DNA of 13,111 nt, from contig JAISDI010000009.1 of NCBI GenBank assembly GCA_031264895.1, positions 1-13,111 of the forward strand, read 5' to 3'. The notes beneath the pieces are model-generated. The model saw nothing but the letters and a program-made list of their open reading frames with translations, was not told where the DNA came from and did not search any database. Origin of the DNA: Endomicrobium sp. GTDB lineage: Bacteria; Elusimicrobiota; Endomicrobiia; Endomicrobiales; Endomicrobiaceae. Positions 7,567 through 13,111 of the stretch are shown here, in pieces. The position numbers and the translations under genes are program-made. Within the stretch, counting starts at the first letter, position 1; the number at the start of each line of letters is the position of its first letter.

Positions 7567-7606
7567 TTTTTGGCGCGGCAATAATTTTTTTATTACGCGC
7601 CAAAAA
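7567..7606. other. Strong hairpin between the DUF2914 gene and the pilin gene
   Basis: TTTTTGGCGCG (7567-7577) pairs perfectly with CGCGCCAAAAA (7596-7606). After a small internal loop, AATAA (7580-7584) pairs with TTATT (7590-7594) around a T5 loop. The stem is strong, but no U-tract follows it on either strand, because the T- and A-runs are part of the stem. It could protect a 3' end, stop transcription weakly, or act in the pilin leader. The pilin Shine-Dalgarno (AGAGGGCGG) begins about 10 nt after it. Confidence 0.6.
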
Positions 7607-7629
7607 CGTTTCAAAAAGAGGGCGGCCAT

Positions 7630-8064
7630 ATGAAAAAAATTTCCGGATTTACCCTGACAGAAGTAATTATTGTTATCGTTATTGTAGGTATTCTTTCTCT
7701 TATTTCGGTACCGATATACAGAGACCACGTTCAAAAATCGGTAGCAGTCGAAGGCCAGGCATTGCTTTCTGAAATCATGGCTACGCAGGAAATTTATAAT
7801 GCTCGCAATAAGGTTTGGTATTCTGCTTCAACAACTGACGCCGTTACATCGGCAAGTTTTGTTCCGGAAATAGGCATTGACGCCAGAAGAAATAAGTATT
7901 TCAACCATTTTTCATGGCGTTCAATAGAGGCTACCAATGATGATGATGTGTCTTTCAGTATTACTACCGAAGGAATTACCGGCACAAAAGCAGACGGCGT
8001 ATCTTTGACTTTGAATTATTATAAAGGCAAAGCTTATGAGATAATTCAAAATAGCGGTAATTAG
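7630..8064 (+). CDS. Type IV pilin-like protein (prepilin)
   Basis: A 144-residue prepilin. The N-terminus MKKISG|FTLTEVIIVIVIVGILSLISVPIY is a textbook class III signal: a short basic leader, Gly6 before the prepilin peptidase cut, N-terminal Phe, Glu at mature position 5 (residue 11), then a hydrophobic helix that anchors the subunit and packs in the pilus core. The following LLSEIMATQEIYNARNKVWYS segment is typical of the alpha-1 helix and start of the globular head of PilE/PilA-type pilins. The head is small, and no Cys pair forming a D-region is visible. Shine-Dalgarno AGAGGGCGG precedes the ATG. No pilus assembly genes are nearby, so it must use machinery encoded elsewhere. Major pilin versus minor pseudopilin cannot be decided. 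Confidence 0.88.
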   Translation: MKKISGFTLTEVIIVIVIVGILSLISVPIYRDHVQKSVAVEGQALLSEIMATQEIYNARNKVWYSASTTDAVTSASFVPEIGIDARRNKYFNHFSWRSIEATNDDDVSFSITTEGITGTKADGVSLTLNYYKGKAYEIIQNSGN

Positions 8065-8081
8065 AATTTATCACATTAAAT

Positions 8082-8128
8082 AAAAATGCGCGTCAGAATT
8101 TAAATTCTGACGCGCATTTTTATTTTTC
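8082..8128 (+). terminator. Rho-independent terminator after the pilin gene
   Basis: A perfect 40-bp palindrome: AAAAATGCGCGTCAGAATTT (8082-8101) followed immediately by its exact complement (8102-8121), ending in TTTTTATTTTT. It begins 17 nt after the pilin stop. The A-run on one side and T-run on the other allow termination in both directions. Confidence 0.9.
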
Positions 8129-8144
8129 ACGATTTTACAAAGAC

Positions 8145-8180
8145 TTGACATATTGTTGCATATATGCAACAATATTGTCA
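8145..8180 (+). promoter_or_regulatory. Toxin-antitoxin promoter with overlapping palindromic operator
   Basis: A perfect TTGACA -35 box (8145-8150) is followed at 17 bp by AACAAT (8168-8173). The spacer and -10 box lie inside a perfect 24-bp palindrome, TATTGTTGCATA (8151-8162) with TATGCAACAATA (8163-8174). Flanking TGACA (8146-8150) and TGTCA (8176-8180) extend the symmetry after a 1-nt offset. This is the expected layout for autorepression by a dimeric antitoxin or toxin-antitoxin complex. Binding by the downstream antitoxin is inferred. Confidence 0.75.
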
Positions 8181-8192
8181 GGTGAGGTCAAT

Positions 8193-8510
8193 ATGATAGA
8201 AAAACATACCGACGTGTTTGACAAATGGTTTAATAAGTTAGCTTTAAATGTTCAAAAAGCTGTAAGCGATTATATCGGAAGAGTTATAGACGGGAATTTT
8301 AGTAATTTAAAGTCCGTAGGGCAAGGCGTGCAGGAAATAACGGTAGATTTTCAGAAAGGATATCGAATATATTGCGTAATTTTAAATAATAAAACTCTGT
8401 TAATACTTCTTTGTGGCGGCAATAAAGGCGGGAATCAAAAACATCAGCAGGAAGATATTGAAAGAGCTATAGGTATGAAAAATTATTTAAAAAGGAGCGG
8501 ACAAATATGA
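8193..8510 (+). CDS. RelE/ParE-superfamily toxin, HigB-like addiction-module killer protein
   Basis: A 105-residue toxin. The frame is open from 8145, but that ATG overlaps the promoter. The ATG at 8193 has a good Shine-Dalgarno (AGGTGAGGT) and gives the usual family length. Conserved blocks are FDKWFNKL (9-16), RVIDGN (30-35), KSVGQGVQEI (40-49), GYRIYCVI (56-63), LLILLCGGNKGGNQKHQ (69-85) and DIERA (88-92). These match the small 'addiction module killer protein' group of the RelE/ParE fold. Members are commonly ribosome-dependent mRNA interferases of the HigB kind; activity here is inferred. The stop overlaps the antitoxin ATG (ATGA), with the toxin first, as in HigBA systems. Confidence 0.88.
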   Translation: MIEKHTDVFDKWFNKLALNVQKAVSDYIGRVIDGNFSNLKSVGQGVQEITVDFQKGYRIYCVILNNKTLLILLCGGNKGGNQKHQQEDIERAIGMKNYLKRSGQI

Positions 8511-8845
8511 AAAAAATAAAAAAATATGAAGTGAAATGTAAAATTGCAAAAGATGACTTTGATACTATGTTTGCAAAAACATTAGCCAAAGATGAGAAAA
8601 AATTAAAAGAATTTAGAGAGTTAATAGTAAAAGATTTCAACGAAACTCGCGACAACGCGGCTTTTTTAAGAAATTTAAAAATATTTGCAATGGCGCAAGG
8701 GAAAGTTCCGGCTCTTGCAAAAAAGACAAAAGTAAACAGGGCGACTATCTACAGAATGTTGTCAAAAAATTCTAACCCGTTATTTTACAGCGTGACATCT
8801 TTGGCACACAATCTCGGTTTTGATTTTTATATCAAAAGAACTTGA
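8507..8845 (+). CDS. HigA-like antitoxin with helix-turn-helix
   Basis: A 112-residue partner of the preceding toxin. The C-terminal half carries a helix-turn-helix: VPALAKKTKVNRATIYRMLSKNSNP in two helices (67-91), then SVTSLAHNLGFDFYIK. This fits the 'addiction module antidote' group, where the pattern is A-x-x-T-x-x-x-R-x-x-x-Y-x-x-L-S-x-x-x-N-P. The N-terminal half (1-60) is Lys/Glu/Asp-rich, longer than in many members, and may hold the toxin-neutralising part. It should neutralise the toxin and repress the shared promoter at the palindrome 8151-8174. Translation is coupled through the 4-nt overlap, and a Shine-Dalgarno AAAGGAG lies inside the toxin gene. Confidence 0.82.
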   Translation: MKKIKKYEVKCKIAKDDFDTMFAKTLAKDEKKLKEFRELIVKDFNETRDNAAFLRNLKIFAMAQGKVPALAKKTKVNRATIYRMLSKNSNPLFYSVTSLAHNLGFDFYIKRT

Positions 8846-8884
8846 ATTTCCATGAAAATGATGTTTTGATATAAGTATAAAAAT

Positions 8885-8940
8885 AAAACCGTCTGAGAAA
8901 AATGCATTTATTTTGCATAATTCAAGGCGGTTTTACAAAT
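8885..8940 (+). terminator. Terminator after the toxin-antitoxin pair
   Basis: AAAACCGTCTGAG (8885-8897) pairs imperfectly with TTCAAGGCGGTTTT (8921-8934), with an inner ATGCA/TGCAT stem. The 3' arm ends in TTTT followed by an AT-rich tail. It begins 39 nt after the antitoxin stop. Confidence 0.6.
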
Positions 8941-9134
8941 TTTAATGCAGGCATAAAAGCAAAATTTAGATAGATTTGCCGATGAAGGTAGACGATTATG
9001 CCTAAGCTGTCGCATTTTTTTTATGCAGTAAACCAGTATTCGTTTTAATAGGTTTTATCTTTCTTCATTTGCGTTGATGCAAATGTATTTTAGTTTAGAA
9101 ATACTCACCTTAGAAAGTAAAAACAAGAATGGAA
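8935..9134. other. Unassigned intergenic stretch with small inverted repeats
   Basis: I see no gene in these 200 bases. GGCATAA (8950-8956) and TTATGCC (8996-9002) are inverted around a 39-nt loop, and an 8-T run follows at 9015-9022, so a small RNA on the plus strand is conceivable. CATTTGC (9066-9072) and GCAAATG (9079-9085) form another short hairpin. No promoter is convincing. Confidence 0.3.
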
Positions 9135-9218
9135 TGCCGAGGACGGGATTTGAACCCGTACCGCCCTTGCGGGGACAGGCTTCTGAGACCTGCGTGTCTG
9201 CCGTTCCACCACCTCGGC
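9135..9218 (-). tRNA. tRNA-Leu (anticodon CAG)
   Basis: Read on the minus strand, the 84-nt gene has a 7-bp acceptor stem GCCGAGG/CCTCGGC with discriminator A, a D-arm with GTGGAACGGCAGAC, and an anticodon arm CAGGT-CTCAGAA-GCCTG, giving anticodon CAG (reads CUG). A long variable arm (CCCCGCAAGGGCG) marks a class II tRNA, and the T-arm is ACGGG-TTCAAAT-CCCGT. The 3' CCA is not encoded; TTCC follows. All arms pair well, so the gene appears intact. A weak promoter may lie between it and the MATE gene. Confidence 0.96.
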
Positions 9219-9235
9219 GTTTAAATATGCCATAT

Positions 9236-9264
9236 AGTCTACATTAAAAGGCAAAATAAAACAA
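9236..9264 (-). promoter_or_regulatory. Possible promoter of tRNA-Leu
   Basis: On the minus strand TTGTTT (9259-9264), a 17-bp spacer and TAGACT (9236-9241) would start transcription about 11 nt before the tRNA 5' end. Both boxes match only four of six consensus bases. The region overlaps a weak hairpin after the MATE gene, so co-transcription with that gene is an alternative. Confidence 0.35.
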
Positions 9265-9274
9265 TCTTGCTTTT
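9246..9274 (-). terminator. Weak hairpin directly after the MATE gene
   Basis: On the plus strand AAAAGGCAA (9246-9254) and TTGCTTTT (9267-9274) pair with one bulged G around a 12-nt loop. On the minus strand the 3' arm ends in TTTT, immediately after the MATE stop codon (9275-9277). The stem is AT-rich, so termination would be leaky. Confidence 0.35.
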
Positions 9275-10684
9275 TTATCCTTCGATCACCTGCATTTCTA
9301 TGACGCGCATTTTTTTCCATTTGTACGTTTTATATCTTAGATAAAAAGACAATGCCAGAGCTATAGCGTAAAAAACCATAATGCTCCAGCCCGCGTATAC
9401 GCCGAGTTTAAAGGTTATAACTGCTATATATATCGGTATTGCTGCGGCAAAAACCGATAATATTATCAATAGTTTCATGACGAATGCTGTATCGCCGGCT
9501 CCTTTTATTGCGGAAGCAAAAATGATGTTCATCGGATCAAAAACCGAATACAATGCCACAAATCTTAAAAGGTTTACCGTCATAGGACGTATCTGTTCGA
9601 TAATTTCGGATTCCGCGCCTTTTGAAAAAGGATAAATAAACAGGTTGGGGATTAAAATAAAAGACAAAACCATAAAAGCTACATAAAAATATATGATATG
9701 CAAAGCCGTATAAACGCTTCTTTCGGCCAAAGACGCCTTATTTCTTCCGAGAAACTGTCCTACTAAAATGGACGTGGTTATTCCGCATCCTATCAGCGGC
9801 ATGAAAGCCAGCTGATTGATGTTTAGCGCTATATTGGAAGCAGACAGTTCAAGTTCGCCTACCGTGCCGATAATAAGCACGAAAAAAGTAAAGCCAGACA
9901 TGTCAAAAAAGAACTGTACGCCGTTCGGGAACCCAAATTTTAGAAGCCTCTTGATAAATTTAAAGTCCGGGGTAAATTTTCTTGTGTTGTACGTTTTATT
10001 GTTTTTTTGCGAAGTTACAAGAAAAGCAAATAATACGAACATAGTTATTGAGCCGATAATAGTCGCTAAAGCCGCTCCGGTTATGCCAAGTTCCGGCAAA
10101 CCAGCTTTCCCGAAAATAAGAAAATAATCGAAAACTACGTTTACGAGTATTCCCGCCACATTTATTATCAGCACGGTTTTTGTTTTGCCTCTTCCGGCAT
10201 AAAATCCGGATAAAGCTGAAGCCGCAAGGGAAGGCAGCGCTCCGTAACATAGAACCCTGAAATATTTTATTTCTTCGGCTGCAATAGCCGGAACATGTCC
10301 TATAAACGCAAATATATTTTCGGAAAAGAAAGATATAAAAAGCAGCAAAAAAGCGCCGACAAAAGCCAGATAAAAACTTTGCCATACAGAAGGCCCTATA
10401 GACCTGTATTCTTTTTTGCCGTAATACTGCGAAACAAAAACGTCGACATAAGTTATAGTGCCGACAAAAATGCTCATTATTGAAAAATTCAATACGCCTG
10501 CCGGCAAAGAAGCGGCAAACGCTTCTTTGGAATGCCATGCCAAAAAAAACCTGTTAATAAAATTTTGAGCGGCCCATGCGCCCGTTGAAATTATAAGCGG
10601 GAAAGCTATTTTAAGAAAATCCGAGTACCCACCGCGGCATTTCCATCTTTTTTTAAACTTCAGAAATAATTTTTTTATTTTCAT
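9275..10684 (-). CDS. MATE-family multidrug/organic-cation efflux transporter
   Basis: A polytopic inner-membrane protein of 469 residues, the usual MATE length (about 450), with roughly 12 hydrophobic segments in two similar halves. Family features include the first-helix segment FLKIAFPLIISTGAWAAQNFINRFFLAWHS, FVSQYYGKKEYR after helix 2 or 3, the ALPSLAASALSGFYAGRGKTKTVLIINVAGILVNVVFDYFLIFG stretch (a classic MATE signature), GITGAALAT, and the second-half equivalents LVGQFLGRNK and FASAIKGAGDT. MATE proteins export drugs or metabolites in exchange for Na+ or H+; the substrate is not predictable. The frame is open to a GTG at 10723, but the predicted -10 box lies inside that extension, so I chose the ATG at 10684 (MKIKKLF). 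It is divergent from the MORN-variant gene. Confidence 0.92.
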   Translation of the reverse strand: MKIKKLFLKFKKRWKCRGGYSDFLKIAFPLIISTGAWAAQNFINRFFLAWHSKEAFAASLPAGVLNFSIMSIFVGTITYVDVFVSQYYGKKEYRSIGPSVWQSFYLAFVGAFLLLFISFFSENIFAFIGHVPAIAAEEIKYFRVLCYGALPSLAASALSGFYAGRGKTKTVLIINVAGILVNVVFDYFLIFGKAGLPELGITGAALATIIGSITMFVLFAFLVTSQKNNKTYNTRKFTPDFKFIKRLLKFGFPNGVQFFFDMSGFTFFVLIIGTVGELELSASNIALNINQLAFMPLIGCGITTSILVGQFLGRNKASLAERSVYTALHIIYFYVAFMVLSFILIPNLFIYPFSKGAESEIIEQIRPMTVNLLRFVALYSVFDPMNIIFASAIKGAGDTAFVMKLLIILSVFAAAIPIYIAVITFKLGVYAGWSIMVFYAIALALSFYLRYKTYKWKKMRVIEMQVIEG

Positions 10685-10705
10685 ATCGCTTTTTCCAGAC
10701 GATAC

Positions 10706-10734
10706 ATTATATATAATATTCACAATTTTATCAC
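10706..10734 (-). promoter_or_regulatory. Putative promoter of the MATE gene
   Basis: On the minus strand GTGATA (10729-10734), a 17-bp spacer and a perfect TATAAT (10706-10711) predict a start near 10699, 15 nt before the ATG at 10684. The transcript would carry GGAAAA as a modest ribosome site. The -35 box directly abuts that of the divergent promoter. Confidence 0.6.
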
Positions 10735-10763
10735 TTGAAAAATCGGTTATAAAAGAGTATTAT
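10735..10763 (+). promoter_or_regulatory. Putative promoter of the MORN-variant/beta-barrel operon
   Basis: TTGAAA (10735-10740), a 17-bp spacer and TATTAT (10758-10763) each match five of six consensus bases. The predicted start is near 10770, giving a leader of about 55 nt. The leader contains CAGTT (10780-10784) and AACTG (10794-10798) followed by five T, a weak hairpin of doubtful meaning. Confidence 0.65.
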
Positions 10764-10824
10764 ATTAAAAAGAAAAAATCAGTTGTTATTTGTAACTGTT
10801 TTTAAACAAAAGCGGAGAAAATAA

Positions 10825-11481
10825 GTGAAAAAAATAATGTTTTTATTATTGACGATAATCTTTTCTTCGGCAGCTTATGCCGAAGTAATAAGAAAAATCA
10901 CGGCTACTCATTATTATGAAGGCAATCCCAAGAAAGAGATGACTTTTTACAATGATAACGGAGTTGAAGCGGCAAAAGAGTTTTATCACATAGACGGACG
11001 CGTGATGGGCGTAAAAGGCAGTATCCCGGACGGTGAAGTTTATGAATACTATGCCAGCGGCAAAATTAAAAGTACGGCCAATTACAAATCCAATCTGCTT
11101 CATGAAGAAAAAGAATTCTATCCGGACGGAACAAATAAATCCCATACTATTAACGGCTGGTCTGGCAGGAATCTTATAGAATCAATCTATACAATGTACT
11201 ATGCTAACGGTAAAAAACAGCAGGAAATGACTATGGACAGCAAAGGCAACGGAGCAAGCATGCTTTATTATGAAACCGGCGAATTGTTTGAAAGAGCCGA
11301 ACTCCAAGATGCTTACAGAGAAGGGGCTGTTACCCAGTATTATAAAAACGGTCAGGTCATGCTTACGGGATTTATGAAAGAAGATATTCTTGACGGGCCT
11401 GCAAAAGAGTATGATTCTAAAGGGCAGCTTATAAGAAAAGTCGTTTATAAAGAAGGCGAAGAAGTAAAAAACGCGCAATAA
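10825..11481 (+). CDS. Exported MORN-variant repeat protein
   Basis: A 218-residue exported protein. Residues 1-19 are a signal peptide (FSSAAYA|E). The rest is built from tandem short beta units of the type YYxNGKxxxxxxYKxGxxxGxxxxYYxxG, as in the MORN-variant (MORN_2, YwqK-like) family. Units are near 29-46, 70-89, 92-101, 121-137, 144-160, 166-184 and 190-208; examples are EYYASGKIKSTANYK and QYYKNGQVMLTGFMKEDILDGPAKEYDSKG. Such proteins are usually annotated as repeat or 'antitoxin YwqK-like', but no toxin partner is seen here and the role is unknown. The GTG at 10825 is preferred over the ATG at 10837 because GGAG lies 7 nt upstream of the GTG. The barrel-protein gene follows after 13 bp, probably as one operon. 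Confidence 0.8.
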   Translation: MKKIMFLLLTIIFSSAAYAEVIRKITATHYYEGNPKKEMTFYNDNGVEAAKEFYHIDGRVMGVKGSIPDGEVYEYYASGKIKSTANYKSNLLHEEKEFYPDGTNKSHTINGWSGRNLIESIYTMYYANGKKQQEMTMDSKGNGASMLYYETGELFERAELQDAYREGAVTQYYKNGQVMLTGFMKEDILDGPAKEYDSKGQLIRKVVYKEGEEVKNAQ

Positions 11482-11494
11482 TAAGAGGGTAGCT

Positions 11495-13000
11495 ATGAAG
11501 AAATTATTTTATTCTTTACTTGTTCTTTCAGTCTGTTTTGCCGTTTCAAATGCGGAGTATTTTTATCTTAAATCAGGCAAAGTAGTAAACGGAAAAATTA
11601 TCTCCGAAGCCGACAATTCGGTGACGGTTTCGGTTGCGGGTACAGGCACAAAGCGTAAAATAATGCTTGACGAGATAGACGAGATCACAAAGAATCCAAA
11701 ACCGCTTCCTGCCGTTACGGCAAAAACCGAATCCTCATCAAATGTGGAAAAAGCAAAAACGCAGTTCAGCAGTAATTTGAAACAAGACAGTTCGGAGGGC
11801 GAGACATACGTTAAGGATAATAAATCCGGAGTGCTTGTTTATAATGTTCAGGAAGCTGCCGGCGATAACCCAAAATCTTCTTCGGCACAGCCGCCCGCTT
11901 CTTCGGATGATGAATTTGACGCCGCGCTGTTTTTGCTCGGAGGCGGCGGAAGTTCGAGTAAAGCCGATACTCCGAAAACAACTTCGCCAAAACCTAAAAC
12001 AACGCAAAAAAGCGTAGAAGAAAAACCAGCTCCCGCTGCCGTACAGGCCAAAGATGACGATTTTGACGCCGCGCTGTTTTTGCTCGGAGGCGGCGGAAGT
12101 TCGAGTAAAGCCGATACTCCAAAAACAACCTCGCCAAAGAAATCTAAAACAACGCAAAAAAGCGTAGAAGAAAAACCGGCTCCTGTTGTCGCACAAGCAG
12201 AGGATGACGATTTTGACGCCGCGCTGTTTTTACTTGGCGGAAGTTCGGCTAAAGCCGATACTCCCGCTCCCGCTCCCGTAGAAGAAAAGAAAGAAGTAAA
12301 AGCTAAAAAGCCAAAGCCCGCGCAGCAGGATGACGATTATTATGATGCCGCTTTATTTTTGCTTGAAGGACAGGGGCAGTCTGCCGCTAAATCTGAGCCG
12401 GTAAATACGTATAAATATGTTGAACCTGCAAAAGAAAAAAGAGTATCATTGTCTATTAAGCCCGAAAATGAAACTTTTCTGGCGCTTGCTTTTGATTTAA
12501 AAGGCGTTAATATTTTCTCGGGAACGGTTGAGAAAAGTAGCTCTAAATCAAGCGCAGATTTAACGGAAAATACGGATTACGGTATAAGTTTGTCGGCTGA
12601 GCAGTACGGGTATGTAAGCAGGTTTGCCGCAGTAGGTTTAGGCATAGGATTCCAGTTTAAAAGAGGGCTTGAAGAGAGTCCCGGAAGATTTAGTTTCCTC
12701 CCGCTGTATGCTGCGTTTAAAATGCGTTTTTTAAGCGAAGAAGATTATCATTTTTACGCTGTCGCTCATTTAGGATATAACTTCTTAATTGCAAACTTTA
12801 AATATACGGATCAAAGCGAAGCCAAAGGCGGTTTGTATTATGCCGGCGGTATAGGCGCATCTTATAACAGATACGTATTTCAGATACTTTATTCGGTAAA
12901 TAATGCTTCCCTGAAATATTCCAATTCTTACGCAGGTGACAGCGTTGATAAAGACATTATATATTCAAAAGTAGGATTTTACATAGGTTATATATTGTAA
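11495..13000 (+). CDS. Modular envelope protein: N-terminal beta domain, DAALFLL repeats, C-terminal beta-barrel
   Basis: A 501-residue protein I cannot assign to a named family. Residues 1-20 are a signal peptide (AVSNA|EYF). Residues 21-67 (YFYLKSGKVVNGKIISEADNSV..., DEIDEITKN) look like a small beta domain. A disordered Ser/Lys/Pro/Thr-rich region follows, holding four copies of DD(D/E)FDAALFLLGG at 138, 187, 237 and, as DDDYYDAALFLLEG, at 279, joined by KADTPKTTSPK...TTQKSVEEKPAP linkers. Residues 316-501 alternate polar and hydrophobic residues with many Gly/Tyr (FAAVGLGIGFQF, FYAVAHLGYNFLIA, GGLYYAGGIGASY, GFYIGYIL). This suggests an OmpX/OmpW-sized outer-membrane barrel. The linkers resemble periplasm-spanning TonB-like segments. 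Shine-Dalgarno AGAGGG precedes the ATG. Function is unknown. Confidence 0.8.
   Translation: MKKLFYSLLVLSVCFAVSNAEYFYLKSGKVVNGKIISEADNSVTVSVAGTGTKRKIMLDEIDEITKNPKPLPAVTAKTESSSNVEKAKTQFSSNLKQDSSEGETYVKDNKSGVLVYNVQEAAGDNPKSSSAQPPASSDDEFDAALFLLGGGGSSSKADTPKTTSPKPKTTQKSVEEKPAPAAVQAKDDDFDAALFLLGGGGSSSKADTPKTTSPKKSKTTQKSVEEKPAPVVAQAEDDDFDAALFLLGGSSAKADTPAPAPVEEKKEVKAKKPKPAQQDDDYYDAALFLLEGQGQSAAKSEPVNTYKYVEPAKEKRVSLSIKPENETFLALAFDLKGVNIFSGTVEKSSSKSSADLTENTDYGISLSAEQYGYVSRFAAVGLGIGFQFKRGLEESPGRFSFLPLYAAFKMRFLSEEDYHFYAVAHLGYNFLIANFKYTDQSEAKGGLYYAGGIGASYNRYVFQILYSVNNASLKYSNSYAGDSVDKDIIYSKVGFYIGYIL
11906..12370 (+). repeat. In-frame tandem repeat coding for DAALFLL units
   Basis: Units begin at 11906 (147 nt), 12053 (150 nt), 12203 (126 nt) and 12329 (partial). 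Units 1 and 2 are identical over 56 nt (11918-11973 and 12065-12120), showing a recent duplication. Unit 3 lost most of the TTSPK linker. Unit 4 is diverged, with an added Tyr and Glu for Gly. All length changes are multiples of three. Confidence 0.85.
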
Positions 13001-13016
13001 GCGAATACAGGTTAAG

Positions 13017-13055
13017 AAAACCCCCGCGCTTACGGTACATGCGCGGGGGTTTTTT
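13017..13055 (+). terminator. Rho-independent terminator after the beta-barrel gene
   Basis: CCCCCGCGC (13021-13029) and GCGCGGGGG (13041-13049) form a perfect 9-bp GC stem with an 11-nt loop. AAAA precedes it and TTTTTT follows. It begins 17-20 nt after the stop at 13000 and is the strongest terminator in the window. Confidence 0.95.
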
Positions 13056-13111
13056 ATTGTCGTAATATTTGAGGAAAAAGTTAAAAAAAGCATAGGAAAA
13101 AAGATAACAAA

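Noticed and set aside
7567..7606. Ordinary intrinsic terminator
   Set aside because: No U-tract follows the 3' arm on either strand, so it is listed as an unexplained hairpin instead.
8145..8192. Upstream ATG at 8145 as the toxin start
   Set aside because: It lies in the -35 box and the operator, and would add 16 residues outside the conserved domain. The ATG at 8193 has a strong Shine-Dalgarno.
9135..9218. Integrated element using tRNA-Leu as attachment site
   Set aside because: No integrase gene and no duplicated tRNA 3' end is seen in the window.
10685..10723. GTG at 10723 as the MATE start
   Set aside because: A TATAAT box with correct spacing falls within this extension, which adds no family sequence.
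11495..11560. Lipoprotein signal in the barrel protein (LSVC at residues 11-14)
   Set aside because: The residue before Cys is Val, not Gly, Ala or Ser, and a normal signal peptidase site (SNA|E) follows.
11738..12196. 152-codon minus-strand frame as a gene
   Set aside because: It is a mirror of the in-frame repeat array on the plus strand and has duplicated nonsense blocks and no start signals.

Overview
The window looks like a piece of an AT-rich Gram-negative chromosome. Most proteins outside the DNA-repair and toxin-antitoxin genes carry export signals, one ends in a probable outer-membrane beta-barrel, and there is an orphan type IV pilin-like gene. Most starts have good Shine-Dalgarno sequences, and several promoters match the sigma-70 consensus (TTGAAA or TTGACA, 17 bp, TATAAT-like). 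The combination is reminiscent of Elusimicrobiota (Endomicrobium-like), but no rRNA or marker gene is present, so this is an impression only.

Layout. Bases 1-697 hold no convincing gene. They are a mosaic of repeats: a short hairpin (26-55), a long nested inverted repeat (67-203), a nearly T-free stretch (203-298) and a cluster of palindromic units (314-573). Bases 698-6570 encode a two-gene addA-addB operon, the helicase-nuclease that processes double-strand breaks, with an ATGA overlap between the genes. Bases 6627-7554 encode two small exported proteins (DUF4833-like and DUF2914-like) behind their own promoter. A strong hairpin separates them from a pilin-like gene (7630-8064), which ends at a perfect 40-bp palindromic terminator. 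A self-contained HigB/HigA-type toxin-antitoxin cassette follows (8145-8934), with promoter, large palindromic operator, overlapping genes and terminator. Next come about 200 bp of unassigned sequence and a minus-strand tRNA-Leu(CAG).

A MATE-family transporter lies on the minus strand (9275-10684). Its promoter is back-to-back with that of a plus-strand operon (10825-13000), which encodes an exported MORN-variant repeat protein and a modular envelope protein. The modular protein has four copies of a DDxFDAALFLL motif on Pro/Lys/Thr-rich linkers in front of a predicted beta-barrel, and the operon ends at a GC-rich terminator.

The genes do not form one pathway. The parts that read as functional units are AddAB, the toxin-antitoxin pair, the DUF4833/DUF2914 pair and the MORN/barrel pair. 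The least explained features are the DAALFLL repeat protein and the repeat mosaic upstream of addA.
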